Source of the DNA: a virus
Direction: 5' to 3' (one strand)
DNA length: 55,890 nucleotides
IMG/VR virus record: IMGVR_UViG_3300009507_000022
Span: 1-55,890 of that record
The notes beneath the pieces were generated by a model. It had not been told where the DNA came from. It was given only the letters and a program-made list of their open reading frames with translations, and made no database searches. A program made the translations under genes and the position numbers. Below, in pieces: positions 8,468 to 17,860 of this stretch (positions within the stretch are counted from its first letter, which is position 1; each line of letters begins with the position of its first letter).

Positions 8468-11400
8468 TTATAAATATGATACTTTAGAGAACCCACGAAC
8501 TTTATTGATATCAATTATCTGGTCAACCATATCTCGTGTCTTATCAATATGAGATATCGTGATGATAAAGTCAAATTGGGTCTTCAAGTAATCAAATAAT
8601 AAATATAGAGAATTAAAGTTGTCCGTGTCTAACGAACCAAACCCCTCATCAATAGCAATAAAGTTTGGTCGTGGTAGATTGGATACATTAATCAAAGCAG
8701 TTCTAATTGCGATAGATGAAATAAACTTCTCCATACCACTTGTAAGTTCTAATGGCCAATATTCGGTATCACCATATGCAATGTATGAGTTGATATTTTT
8801 ACCATCAGTATTTAATAGGATTTGAAAATCTACAATTGGTGATAGGATGTTATTAATCTCAATCTCCAACTTTGGTAGAACATCTGAAATTAGATTATAG
8901 GGGATGCCATCTCTCTTTACACACTTGAGGTAATATTCATATCCATCGAACCGAACTTCCATATCACGAAGTTTATCAATGGATTGATTTACATTCTCAA
9001 TAGTCTTTTCAGCAACCTTGATATCAGAATTGATTGTCATAATCTCATTAGTGGCATCATCAATATCATCTCGTAGTTGGTCTCGTGTGACTTTAAAAGA
9101 TTTTATCTTTTGTTGGATTTCAGCATTATGGCTTACTGCTTGCTCTTGGTCTTTAGCTCTTTGAATTTTTTCTTCGAGTGACTTGATGTCTAATTCAATG
9201 TCCTTAACCAACGATACACAATAATCATATGATTTACTTGACTTCAACCACTCTTTATCTAATTCAGCGTGTCTACTTGAAAGGCCTTCATACTCTTTGA
9301 GTTCTTTTGTAACATCCGACTTATCACGTTCAGACATTGTATTCAATCGTTCTGAAACAGTAGATGAATATTTCTTACCCAAAGACTCAATCTCATCTTC
9401 AAGACCTTGTGCTTGTTTAGCAAATGGTGTATTCTGATTCTTTACACAATGTTCACAATTATCATCAAAGGTTAATGAACCAATACCATCCAAATGTTTT
9501 TTAGCATGAATCATTTCGGATTCAATTTTATCCAAAGACAATCCAAGTTCATTGAATTTTCTATCCAATGATTTGTATTGGTTGTTTTTTTCTTGAAGTT
9601 CCTTAATATCGTATTTAGATATTTTGGTTGTGATTGACTTTTGTTCAGTCTCAATGTTATGAACCTCTGCAAGATTCAAGGCACATTCACTATCTTGTCT
9701 CTTACGTTCTTTTTGTAAAGATTGTAGTTGACCTTCTAAATCAGATACATCACCCAACTCCTCTACTGGTTTGAGATTACCCATCTCAAATTCAATTTTA
9801 GTATTTACCACATCACGTTTAGACTCTAACTCAACCTTTCTATCTTGTAGAGTGGTGAGAGACCCTGTAATGGATGTGATTGTATCTTCTGCCTCTGCAA
9901 GTTGTGTTGGTAGGTCTTGGTTCTTATAGTCCTTTAGAAGGGCTGATAGTTCCTTAATCTCCTCACTTGCGATTTGGTATAGACTTTCGAAGACATCCAT
10001 ATCCAAGAATTGTGCAAGTAGTTCCTTTCGTTCCTTTTGAGACTTGTCGATGAACCCACTATTGTTTGATTGGGTTGACATTGCCGTGAGAACGAAGTCA
10101 TCGTAAGTTCCAACATATTCTCTAATAATTGCGTTTGTTTCTCTTCGCTGTTCACCATTAAGAGATTCTATTTGCCCATCCACCACACGATAGAAATCAG
10201 TATCAACTTTTACAGTTCCCCTCTTTGGTGACTTCTTAGCAGTTCGTTCAATGGTGTAGTCAACACCATTCAATTCAAATGTAAACTTACAATCAAACGA
10301 CATCTTTGAGTAGTTCATCACATCCTCTGCTTTTGAGGTTCTTGAACACTTATCAAAAATACAAAATGAGAGAGCGTCCCAAAGGGTTGACTTACCACTT
10401 GCGTTTGGAGCAAAGATGCCATATGCTCCTTTCATCTGACTGAAGTCAATAACATTGTTAGGGCCATACGAGAACATATTTGAAAACTCAAATTGTTTTG
10501 GTATCCAAGTTGAGTTCGTAATTGTTCGTTGTGTTCCAAGTTTTGCGTTAATATCTTGGTTGATTGTTTTAACCACTTCAAGTTGTTCCTCGGTGAGATG
10601 TTCGGTGTCATTTAAGAATTCCTCAATCAGTTTGTTTTGGAACGCAGTGTCACGAACATTCTGAAGAATAATCTTTTCGTGTTCACCACCCTCTTTACGA
10701 GTGATAACTTTTTGTACGGTCAACTCTTGTACCTTACGACCCTTCTTTAGTTCAGCAAGAATCTTGTTAAGGTCAGATGCCTTTGTGTCTTTTACACGAA
10801 CTCGCATTCGTGGTTTTTGAGGGATTGGAGTATTTGATACAATCTTGCCCTCTTCAATATCTACCGTGACATATCCATAATCGTTATGAATTTTTACGAA
10901 TTTATTTTCACGAGTTTCTACATCCCATACCAAAATTCCGTGGTCTGGGTATTTAGCCTCTCCGTGATTCTGAACGATTAATGAACCTGGGTATTTAATA
11001 TTGTCTTTGCCTTGGACTGGATTATTTGGTTTGTGGATATCACCCAAAAGTACGATGTCGTATCCATCAAAGTTCCCAACACTAATGTTCTTGTTCTCTA
11101 TTGTAAACCCATGTTCGGTCTCAATCTTATCAACCGGCCCATGGAACATTGCAATTTTTACATCACCACTATAATCGGTTGCTGGTGGGAATCCTGGAAC
11201 ATTATCCCATACGGTCTGATGTACAAATGTAATACCACCAATTTCCCATGCACCACTATCTTTTAAGTAAACCAACCGTGGAAGTTTTAATGCGTTAACA
11301 ATGGGTGTTAATGCATCCAAACGAGATGGGTTATTTAAGTTAGCATCGTGATTACCTGGAATCACAATCGTTGGTAGTAGGTCTGATAATCGAGTAAAGA

Positions 11401-11635
11401 ACTCTTGAGTCAAATCTACCACCTCTGGTGACATATCCGTTTTTGCGTGAACAATATCACCTGCAATAACGATAATGTCGTTTTCCTCCATTGTGGTCAA
11501 AATATAACCATAAAGTTGGGAAAATACATCGCGATACTCGGAATGTCTTTTTAGGTTTCTAATGTGAACATCGGCGATGTGATAAATCTTATTTACCTTT
11601 TCAACACCTATATTAATCTTTTTCAGTTTCTTCAT
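8468..11635 (-). CDS. Fused Mre11/SbcD-Rad50/SbcC-like recombination nuclease (T4 gp47+gp46 type)
   Basis: A 1055-aa single chain. Residues 1-340 are an Mre11/SbcD metallophosphoesterase: ADVHIR (D22, H24), AGDIVH (D60), IPGNHD near 95-100, MFHGPVD near 160 and LGDIHKPNN near 200. Residues 390-1055 are SbcC/Rad50: Walker A APNASGKST near 425, two long coiled coils flanking a CxxC zinc hook (NCEHC), the ABC signature ELTSGMEKF and Walker B FIAIDEGFGSLD. In T4 the two halves are separate genes, 47 and 46, making the nuclease that resects ends for recombination-dependent replication; here they share one frame with no internal stop. The start overlaps the primase stop (ATGA). Conserved motifs are intact, so activity is expected. 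Confidence 0.93.
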   Translation of the reverse strand: MKKLKKINIGVEKVNKIYHIADVHIRNLKRHSEYRDVFSQLYGYILTTMEENDIIVIAGDIVHAKTDMSPEVVDLTQEFFTRLSDLLPTIVIPGNHDANLNNPSRLDALTPIVNALKLPRLVYLKDSGAWEIGGITFVHQTVWDNVPGFPPATDYSGDVKIAMFHGPVDKIETEHGFTIENKNISVGNFDGYDIVLLGDIHKPNNPVQGKDNIKYPGSLIVQNHGEAKYPDHGILVWDVETRENKFVKIHNDYGYVTVDIEEGKIVSNTPIPQKPRMRVRVKDTKASDLNKILAELKKGRKVQELTVQKVITRKEGGEHEKIILQNVRDTAFQNKLIEEFLNDTEHLTEEQLEVVKTINQDINAKLGTQRTITNSTWIPKQFEFSNMFSYGPNNVIDFSQMKGAYGIFAPNASGKSTLWDALSFCIFDKCSRTSKAEDVMNYSKMSFDCKFTFELNGVDYTIERTAKKSPKRGTVKVDTDFYRVVDGQIESLNGEQRRETNAIIREYVGTYDDFVLTAMSTQSNNSGFIDKSQKERKELLAQFLDMDVFESLYQIASEEIKELSALLKDYKNQDLPTQLAEAEDTITSITGSLTTLQDRKVELESKRDVVNTKIEFEMGNLKPVEELGDVSDLEGQLQSLQKERKRQDSECALNLAEVHNIETEQKSITTKISKYDIKELQEKNNQYKSLDRKFNELGLSLDKIESEMIHAKKHLDGIGSLTFDDNCEHCVKNQNTPFAKQAQGLEDEIESLGKKYSSTVSERLNTMSERDKSDVTKELKEYEGLSSRHAELDKEWLKSSKSYDYCVSLVKDIELDIKSLEEKIQRAKDQEQAVSHNAEIQQKIKSFKVTRDQLRDDIDDATNEIMTINSDIKVAEKTIENVNQSIDKLRDMEVRFDGYEYYLKCVKRDGIPYNLISDVLPKLEIEINNILSPIVDFQILLNTDGKNINSYIAYGDTEYWPLELTSGMEKFISSIAIRTALINVSNLPRPNFIAIDEGFGSLDTDNFNSLYLLFDYLKTQFDFIITISHIDKTRDMVDQIIDINKVRGFSKVSYL
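8469..8478 (-). promoter_or_regulatory. CATATTTATA motif, candidate late promoter
   Basis: The minus strand reads CATATTTATA, 21 nt before the ATG of the tail-fibre gene and overlapping the stop codon of the nuclease gene. The identical 10-mer occurs at 18555 and 47575 at the same distance from a start codon. See the finding on the TATTTATA class. Confidence 0.4.
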
Positions 11636-12567
11636 ACTTTAAATAATTGATACTCCATCAACTTGCGTAAATCAAGTGGAGGTGTATCATATATCTTTTT
11701 GTTTATACGAGTATATCCCATCTCCGAAGGGTCTTCATCAACCAAATCAACAAGATGGGTTTCAATCCCATACGACATAAACTTCTTCGCTAGCCCCAAA
11801 GCATTCTTTAGAGCATCCGAATCTAAACAAATATACAACTTTTTTACTGAATTTCCAACTATTTTCTTTTCTAATTCAGATTGGATGGATTTTCCGAATA
11901 ATGGAATTGCGTTTCTTCTAATTGCGATTGCATCAAATGCGCCTTCACACAATACAATAGGAGTGTCCCAATTAACCAATAAATCAAACCCAACAATATC
12001 TTTGGATACCTTCGGGTTCTTATGCTTAAACTTTGTATCATAAAATGACCTTCCAACAAAAAAGTTTAGTTTACCTCGTTCATCATAGGATGGAATGATA
12101 ATTTTATCTTCATATTCACCACTCTCACAAAATCCAATGTTGTATTTAACAATATCCTCAACACGAAGACCTCTATTTAATAAATAGTTTAATGCGTGCT
12201 TCCACTTGATTGAGTTGGATTGTTGGTAAAGGGGTTTGAATTCTTTTGGAAGTTCAACTTGCTCTACAACTTCCGTAGTATCGTACTCACTTGAGTATCG
12301 ATTGACCTTACTGAATATAGAATTGTATTCATCCCAAGTTTGTTTAGATACACGAAGTTTCTTGAATAGACCTTTAATGGTTCTGCCCTTCTCATCCGAA
12401 ATCCAACAATGCCACGGGTTGTTTCCTTTAGAATTAATTCGTATATTAATCTCTAACTTTGGTTTGTAGTGGTCAACGAATGGAGAATAGAACGCATAAT
12501 TGTCCCCACTTGTTTTCTTGGATTTACCAAGAACGGACTCTAATAATTCAAGTAGTCTATCTTCCAT
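11632..12567 (-). CDS. DnaG/gp61-like primase with Toprim domain
   Basis: A 311-aa protein. The C-terminal half is a Toprim fold: CEGAFDAIAI near residue 205 (catalytic Glu) and YICLDSDALKN near 245 (DxD metal site), followed by THLVDL. The N-terminal half contains NPWHCWISDEKGRTIKGLF, as in phage primases, but without a complete CHC2 zinc finger, as far as I can see. It is expected to make RNA primers for lagging-strand synthesis with a replicative helicase, which is not present in the window. It shares ATGA with the Mre11-Rad50 gene. The ATG lies only about 5 nt from a predicted -7 box, so the mRNA may be leaderless unless it is also read from upstream. Confidence 0.82.
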   Translation of the reverse strand: MEDRLLELLESVLGKSKKTSGDNYAFYSPFVDHYKPKLEINIRINSKGNNPWHCWISDEKGRTIKGLFKKLRVSKQTWDEYNSIFSKVNRYSSEYDTTEVVEQVELPKEFKPLYQQSNSIKWKHALNYLLNRGLRVEDIVKYNIGFCESGEYEDKIIIPSYDERGKLNFFVGRSFYDTKFKHKNPKVSKDIVGFDLLVNWDTPIVLCEGAFDAIAIRRNAIPLFGKSIQSELEKKIVGNSVKKLYICLDSDALKNALGLAKKFMSYGIETHLVDLVDEDPSEMGYTRINKKIYDTPPLDLRKLMEYQLFKV

Positions 12568-12572
12568 AACTA

Positions 12573-12603
12573 CTAATATACGAAATTATTTTGAGAAATC
12601 AAA
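12573..12603 (-). promoter_or_regulatory. Bacteroidota-type promoter for primase operon
   Basis: The minus strand reads TTTG (12603-12600), a 19-nt spacer ending aatttcg, then TATATTAG (12580-12573), one base off TAnnTTTG. The predicted start is about 12568, at or next to the ATG at 12567. It lies inside the end of the endonuclease gene. Confidence 0.6.
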
Positions 12604-13017
12604 AAAATCTTGTTTAGGTTTTTCATCCAACCATTCTTGGGGGATTTCTTTCTTGGCCCATTTGAATCCATTCTTATCACACCATTGTGCATAAGTAGTT
12701 TTTGAACCCTTATAAATTTTACCATTTGGGGACTGAAGAACAAACCTCAAATCGATTTCAGGATGTTGTTCTTTGATAAGGGTGTGTTTTTTTCGGTCTT
12801 CTGGTAAGAACCAACCTTTAGATTCAATGTAAATTCCATTTGGTAATTTAAAATCGGGTTTATAAGTGTGGTGAGTTGCAGGAACAACATACGGAATTTC
12901 GTGTTGTTCGTATTCCCCATCGATACCTTGAATTCTTAATTGTTCGTTAATTTTAGTTTCAAGGCCGGACTTGTGTCCTTTTGATTTTTGGATGTGACTC
13001 CAATTTCCTTTTGCCAT
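12586..13017 (-). CDS. T7 endonuclease I-like Holliday-junction resolvase
   Basis: A 143-aa protein with the PD-(D/E)xK arrangement of phage T7 endonuclease I: SGLETKINEQL (helix with Glu), YKPDFKLPNGIYIESKGWF (PD and ESK, the catalytic Asp, Glu and Lys) and a C-terminal TYAQWCDKNGFKWAKK typical of this family. The usual size is about 150 aa, so it is complete. It cuts branched DNA and may serve in place of T4 endonuclease VII (gp49). It lies immediately upstream of primase and the recombination nuclease, forming a DNA-metabolism block between two structural regions. Confidence 0.88.
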   Translation of the reverse strand: MAKGNWSHIQKSKGHKSGLETKINEQLRIQGIDGEYEQHEIPYVVPATHHTYKPDFKLPNGIYIESKGWFLPEDRKKHTLIKEQHPEIDLRFVLQSPNGKIYKGSKTTYAQWCDKNGFKWAKKEIPQEWLDEKPKQDFFDFSK

Positions 13018-13033
13018 AACTTATATTTTTTTA

Positions 13034-14086
13034 TTATCCAACTCTTACTATATTAGCAATAATTGATGGGGTTTCGGGAACAGGTCCGAACGCGGGGGTT
13101 TCTTCTAATGATAATGTTGTACTATCACCAGTCCACCATAATTCAATGTAACCATTATCCACTACATTCTGACCAACTATGTTGATACTCATTAGTTGAG
13201 CAGATGCAACACCCGAATCCTTTCGTGTTGGGAGGGTCATTCTGGTTGTGGAGTTTGGAAAATTGCTTCCGTTATATTTTATCCAAAAATAAGCATCGTG
13301 TACTGCATTATCAGAGTTACTTATTTGTGCTACAAAACTAAATTGGTATGTACCTTGATTTTCCATTACCAAACGAGAACCAGAAACCAAACTCATCCCA
13401 CTTTGCCCCCAACTATTTGAAAAGGTTACAGCCTGCCCCGAACCAGATGTTATTAGGGATTGTGATGATGTATCGTATAAAGAGATGTAAGCGGATTTTA
13501 CTAACGAACCTGTGAGATATGTACTTAAAGATGAAATAGGTGTTTCTACACTTCTATTATTTGAATCACCTACCCAAACATTATTTTCAGTTAATGACGC
13601 TTCAAATGAACCTGAAAGGTTAACTGAACCTGTTGTGGTAGTGTTACCAATTCTAATGTAATCGCCTACTTGGGTCATACTACCAGAGATGTATTGGAAT
13701 GACCCAGTTTCGGCGATAAATGAATTGCCAGATTGAACCAATCTCAAACCACCAACAGAAATATCCAAATTACCATTGTTGTTTGAAATAAGTGCGGAAG
13801 GGTCACCGGGTGTATCTGATTCGATGGAGATAGAACCCGATTGTAGAAATAGTTCTCTAAATGGTTTTTCTGCAGTACCTAAAGTTGCTCCTTCGGGAGT
13901 AGTCGGTATGATATCTCCTGACACTGTTATACCAGATGCAGTTAGTGGAACATTGTAATTTCTAATTGGAGTTGCAATATCACCAATAAGTGTATGTTTA
14001 GTTTCACCACTATTAACAATAGCAAACGCGTCACCAAGTAGTGGGGTTGTTAATCTATTTAATTGAGATATTTTTTTATCAGCCAT
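13034..14086 (-). CDS. Virion protein with C1q-like jelly-roll C-terminus
   Basis: A 350-aa protein starting MADKKISQLNRLTTPLLGDA, an N-terminus common in phage tail-fibre proteins (a short attachment segment with LxGDxxxIV). The middle part is Ser/Gly-rich beta structure (AEKPFRELFLQSGSISIESD). The last 150 residues contain GTYQFSFVAQISNSD, YFWIKYNG and IELWWTGDSTTLSLEE, which resemble C1q/TNF-like trimeric jelly-roll domains in phage adhesins. It overlaps the next gene by 1 nt. Role: a tail appendage or adhesin, inferred. Confidence 0.7.
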   Translation of the reverse strand: MADKKISQLNRLTTPLLGDAFAIVNSGETKHTLIGDIATPIRNYNVPLTASGITVSGDIIPTTPEGATLGTAEKPFRELFLQSGSISIESDTPGDPSALISNNNGNLDISVGGLRLVQSGNSFIAETGSFQYISGSMTQVGDYIRIGNTTTTGSVNLSGSFEASLTENNVWVGDSNNRSVETPISSLSTYLTGSLVKSAYISLYDTSSQSLITSGSGQAVTFSNSWGQSGMSLVSGSRLVMENQGTYQFSFVAQISNSDNAVHDAYFWIKYNGSNFPNSTTRMTLPTRKDSGVASAQLMSINIVGQNVVDNGYIELWWTGDSTTLSLEETPAFGPVPETPSIIANIVRVG

Positions 14087-14295
14087 TATAATATTATCCT
14101 ATCACCATTTTCTTGTAATAAATAGTCACCATTTTCTTGTAATAAAAAATTAGCTGGTTCTACTACTTCAGATTCACTTGTAGAGGTGTCTGCCATATAT
14201 TCCAAGTCCATCATAAAGTTATATTGTCTAATCATTTCATTCATAGACATTGAATCTTTATTTTCTCGATGATATTGTGACCAAGTAGGTAACAT
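14086..14295 (-). CDS. Small virion-associated protein ending in a tandem LLQENGD repeat
   Basis: A 69-aa protein starting MLPTWSQYHRENKDS and ending in two copies of an 8-residue unit, LLQENGDY and LLQENGDR, then IIL. The copies are encoded by a 19-nt perfect repeat with 24-nt period. Similar LLQENGD endings occur in other phage tail proteins (memory). It lies between two tail genes with 1-nt junctions, so it is part of the structural operon. Function unknown; possibly a small tail decoration or assembly factor. Confidence 0.7.
   Translation of the reverse strand: MLPTWSQYHRENKDSMSMNEMIRQYNFMMDLEYMADTSTSESEVVEPANFLLQENGDYLLQENGDRIIL
14102..14144 (-). repeat. 19-nt tandem repeat, 24-nt period
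   Basis: tcaccattttcttgtaata occurs at 14102-14120 and identically at 14126-14144. It encodes the two LLQENGD units at the end of the 69-aa protein. Confidence 0.9.
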
Positions 14296-14296
14296 A

Positions 14297-16027
14297 TTAA
14301 TCTAAATCAAATTTTACATTTATGGTTACATCGACATCTTGTCGTTTTTTTAGTGGAGAACCTAACTTACCAATGGCAAGTAAATCACCATTGTCATTGT
14401 AAAGACCAATTTGAGTAATATAAGGTCTAAAATCTGAACCAGTAGCTATACCCAACAATCGAGTGTCGGTATCAGACCCATCAACTCGTAATGATGAGTT
14501 GGATGATACGTTGAACTCATCTCTTTTGATTTCACAAAGAATCGAAAATTCCTCAACTTGTTTGGTAGCACGATAATCCAATTGAAAGTTTCTATTTGTA
14601 TAATTCCAATTACCATTACCCAATAAAATATTTTGATATCTAAATCTTGGGTCTGATATGATAATCATACCATGCTTGTAAAATACATATCCAACTTCTT
14701 TTCGTTGTAACGCAGAACCACTTGTTGAGTTGTCTGCTAATGATGAAATCATATCGGAGGATAGACTATTTCTATGAATTCTAAATTGAGACATAGAACC
14801 ACTAAAGAATGCATTCGTTTCACTTATACTACGTGCTCCAATAAGAATGTCTCTATCATTAGTAACAACACCCTTAAATGAATATGAAGCGGAAACTTCG
14901 TTTGTACCATCAACCCATAGTGCAATTTCACTATTAGTTTTATTTAACACATACTCGTGAGCTAACCCATCATTGTATGCATTTGATGATGAAAAGTTTA
15001 ATACAGAGCTACCATCGGATGCTTTAATAAAAATATGTCCGGGACTTGTAGGGTGTAGTTCGGTATAAAATGAAATATCAAATGGATATTGACCATTTCC
15101 TTGTGATTTTACTTGTTCCAATCCAGCATCATCAATATAAGTGTAGGTATTTCGTTTTTGTACCAATGATTGTTGTTGTCTTCCAACTAACGATTGTGAT
15201 GGTGGGATAACTGCCCAAAACGAAACTGCCCAGTCATCATTTTTGTTTAATACATTAAAATGCTCTCTATGTTTAATCTGAATACTTTGTGAGTGATTAA
15301 AATTATAGGTATTACCAATACCTAATGAGGGGTTTGTAGATATTAATGAATTTGAACTTAATACACCTCCGGAAGAAACACTAACGCCAGATGAGGCAGA
15401 TGCTTCATATTCTGCAACGGCTGCGTCCAATTCAGTATTAAAATCAAACCCAAGTGTATCGCCATTTAAACTTGAAGTATCACCTACAAGGAATATAGTT
15501 CTATGTACTTGTTGTCTTTCACTTAAATCGTCGCTTGGGCCAAATCCATCTGATATTGTTGCGTGTCTACCGTTACCATTCTCGAATTCAAATTGAACAA
15601 ACCCCGAGCTTGCATTTGCGAAGGTCACATTTGTAATCTTGGATATACTACTTGTTACACCTGTTGTTGTATTGAAAAATGGATAGTATACACTATAATC
15701 AGTTTCATTATTAAAGTAGTCATTACTTGATACTGCCCATAAACCAGTTGTAACTGCATCCTTTAAACTTTGAGTGGCAGCATTATCCCATACACTTCCA
15801 GTTTGACCACCAAGGATTTGCTCACCATCCAAGTTTATGAAATCAAAATGAGTATATACTTCTTTTACAGTTTGTGAAGCAAAGTCACCACCAATATCAT
15901 CAACATCGACATCAGTATCCACAAGAGCTGTGTGTGAACCACTTCGTGTATATACATAACCTAACTCATCGATTGGAGTTTCGTATATAGTAGTATATGC
16001 ACCTATTGAATCAATACCCCAAGCCAT
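14297..16027 (-). CDS. Tail protein with LamG/concanavalin-like domain
   Basis: A 576-aa protein. Residues 255-425 look like a laminin-G/concanavalin-A jelly roll: DWAVSFWAVIPPSQS, FDISFYTELHP, IALWVDGTNEVSASYSF, DILIGARS and a closing GSMSQFRIHRNSLS. Such domains usually bind glycans. The last 90 residues (IKRDEFNVSSNSSL, YITQIGLYNDNGDLLAIGKL, INVKFDLD) are homologous to the C-terminus of the gene at 16606, so the two share a domain. It overlaps its upstream neighbour by 1 nt. A carbohydrate-binding tail protein is inferred. Confidence 0.75.
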   Translation of the reverse strand: MAWGIDSIGAYTTIYETPIDELGYVYTRSGSHTALVDTDVDVDDIGGDFASQTVKEVYTHFDFINLDGEQILGGQTGSVWDNAATQSLKDAVTTGLWAVSSNDYFNNETDYSVYYPFFNTTTGVTSSISKITNVTFANASSGFVQFEFENGNGRHATISDGFGPSDDLSERQQVHRTIFLVGDTSSLNGDTLGFDFNTELDAAVAEYEASASSGVSVSSGGVLSSNSLISTNPSLGIGNTYNFNHSQSIQIKHREHFNVLNKNDDWAVSFWAVIPPSQSLVGRQQQSLVQKRNTYTYIDDAGLEQVKSQGNGQYPFDISFYTELHPTSPGHIFIKASDGSSVLNFSSSNAYNDGLAHEYVLNKTNSEIALWVDGTNEVSASYSFKGVVTNDRDILIGARSISETNAFFSGSMSQFRIHRNSLSSDMISSLADNSTSGSALQRKEVGYVFYKHGMIIISDPRFRYQNILLGNGNWNYTNRNFQLDYRATKQVEEFSILCEIKRDEFNVSSNSSLRVDGSDTDTRLLGIATGSDFRPYITQIGLYNDNGDLLAIGKLGSPLKKRQDVDVTINVKFDLD

Positions 16028-16593
16028 TATATAATCCTATTTGAAAAGTTGGACTTGTCCGAAGTATCGGACTCGAAGTCTAAATATACCAAAGTGTCAC
16101 TTGAGTTAATGTAATTAGACCCAGTTTGCTCAGATGCAATTAGTAATCCATATTCATCAGTAACCTTTTGGTCGTATAGATGTATTGAAGATGATGGATA
16201 ATTTGAATTATCGGTCACATATACAGAACCAGGTTTTATATTTTCACCAAATTTATTTTGTGGAATTGAGATTACAGATGCAGTATCATATAATCTAATA
16301 TCACTTCTTCTTTTAAAGAAAGTTGAATTAATTGAATTCCAAACAATCGGCTGTGGTATTGAGTTTAACTCACGAGTAACACCACCTGAAGAAGTTAAGA
16401 AAGTTCCAACACCAATTTGATTAGCAACTGATGTTGAAACTTCCGTTAAGATTCCATTGTCGGATACACCTCGGAGAATAGAAATCTCGAACGATGATGA
16501 GTGGTTTACATTTGTAACTTCATATCGTTTATGTGCTTTGAAGGGTCTTGCTTGAACTCCCCCATTGAATATTCTTTTGAATACTATTCCCAT
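16027..16593 (-). CDS. Unknown structural protein of the tail cluster
   Basis: A 188-aa protein starting MGIVFKRIFNGGVQARPFKA. It is beta-rich with a Ser/Thr bias like its neighbours (SSFEISILRGVSDNG, SSIHLYDQKVTDEYG), with no membrane segment and no recognised family. It shares a 1-nt overlap with the LamG-like gene downstream and lies 12 nt after the glycine-rich gene upstream. It is assigned to the virion by context only. Confidence 0.65.
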   Translation of the reverse strand: MGIVFKRIFNGGVQARPFKAHKRYEVTNVNHSSSFEISILRGVSDNGILTEVSTSVANQIGVGTFLTSSGGVTRELNSIPQPIVWNSINSTFFKRRSDIRLYDTASVISIPQNKFGENIKPGSVYVTDNSNYPSSSIHLYDQKVTDEYGLLIASEQTGSNYINSSDTLVYLDFESDTSDKSNFSNRII

Positions 16594-16605
16594 TTGGTAT
16601 CATCT

Positions 16606-17838
16606 TTAGAAGTCTAATTTAACCTTAATCAAAATTTCATTTGAGAATGATTTCAACAAAGGTTTAGACAACTTAGCAATTGCTAAAAGTTCATTATCGT
16701 TATTGTATAAACCTACCGTGGTGATATATGTTTTTGGGTCACCTACGAATGTTTGTTGTAATAACTTACCATTTGAACCAGTAACATATGATGGGTTGTT
16801 CGAGAAGTTGTATTCTGCATTCTTTGCTCTAACAAAGAAGAATGTTGATTTTACTTCTTCCTCACTTCTGGCTTGGAAACCATTTCCAGCATTATCAGCA
16901 GCTGCGCCACTAATTGCAGTGAATAACTTTCCGTGGTTTTGTGCGTCAGTATTAGTTGTTCTAATTGTACCAATTGATGATGATGCGTCAAGAGATGCCG
17001 CGCTCAATACAATAATACCAAATTGTGGGTATACTGTACCAAATACTTCACTTTCACTATAAACACCATTAAGTAATGAACCAGATACAACATTGTATAC
17101 ATTTTGGTTTGAATTACCTAATTGATTTGCGTCACCACTATTATCAATTAATCTTAACAATGGTTTGTTTCCAGAACCAGAAATAACTAATTCCCAGTTT
17201 CCTGGGTCAAGTTTATCTTTGATACGCTCTCTATTGATTGAGATAATATATACATCATCTTGAGCCACACTATTGAATGTAAATCTACGTTGTGCTGCTG
17301 GAAGCAGGACTTGTTGGAATTGTGAGTAGATTGCATTTGATGGTGAATCTTCATTTGTTCCTAATGAACCACTACCAGCGTAGTGACCATACGCAATTGA
17401 GAATTGAGCGTAGTTTGTAGAAACCGTTGGGTTACCATTATAAATTTCGTAGTAGTATTGTTTTTGCGTAGAAGACTGATATGATGAAGTCCAGAATGAA
17501 GTCAACTCACCAACATTACCACTCCACAATCCGCGGGTTACTCTTTGAGTAGAACCTTCTACGACATCTTCAATGGTGAATGCGGTAAATACTTTACCCG
17601 TTCCAAAGTCGTATGCACCTGCTGGGATTACAGGTGTTGCGTCTTGTACTACATCATTAGCAGACAATGAAGCTACTGATACTTGTGGTATTCCGGTAGA
17701 AGCTCCACCACCAGCTCCTAATGAACCAAGTATTGAGGGGCCATTGTTTCCGGTACTTCCACCACCGCCTGTTCCAGAATTAAATCCTGCGCCTGCTCCG
17801 GTTCCACCTCCGTTTGGGTCAATTGGTTGTATTGGCAT
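16606..17838 (-). CDS. Tail protein with glycine-rich N-terminus and shared C-terminal domain
   Basis: A 410-aa protein. Residues 8-50 are almost pure Gly/Ser/Thr (NGGGTGAGAGFNSGTGGGG), a flexible linker seen in phage fibres and needle-like proteins. The body is beta-rich (YYYEIYNGNPTVSTNYAQFS, SINRERIKDKLDPGNWEL). The last 90 residues (FFFVRAKNAEYNFSNNPSY, YITTVGLYNNDNELLAIAKL, ILIKVKLDF) match a C-terminal domain I recall from marine phage tail proteins and are repeated in the 576-aa protein at 14297. The RBS aaaaaggaaag precedes the ATG. Likely a tail or baseplate-attached component. Confidence 0.75.
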   Translation of the reverse strand: MPIQPIDPNGGGTGAGAGFNSGTGGGGSTGNNGPSILGSLGAGGGASTGIPQVSVASLSANDVVQDATPVIPAGAYDFGTGKVFTAFTIEDVVEGSTQRVTRGLWSGNVGELTSFWTSSYQSSTQKQYYYEIYNGNPTVSTNYAQFSIAYGHYAGSGSLGTNEDSPSNAIYSQFQQVLLPAAQRRFTFNSVAQDDVYIISINRERIKDKLDPGNWELVISGSGNKPLLRLIDNSGDANQLGNSNQNVYNVVSGSLLNGVYSESEVFGTVYPQFGIIVLSAASLDASSSIGTIRTTNTDAQNHGKLFTAISGAAADNAGNGFQARSEEEVKSTFFFVRAKNAEYNFSNNPSYVTGSNGKLLQQTFVGDPKTYITTVGLYNNDNELLAIAKLSKPLLKSFSNEILIKVKLDF

Positions 17839-17860
17839 AATCTTTCCTTTTTATTTTATA

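Noticed and set aside
8468-11635. An intein or frameshift explaining the Mre11-Rad50 fusion
   Set aside because: No intein motifs, no extra inserted block between the domains, and the frame is continuous.
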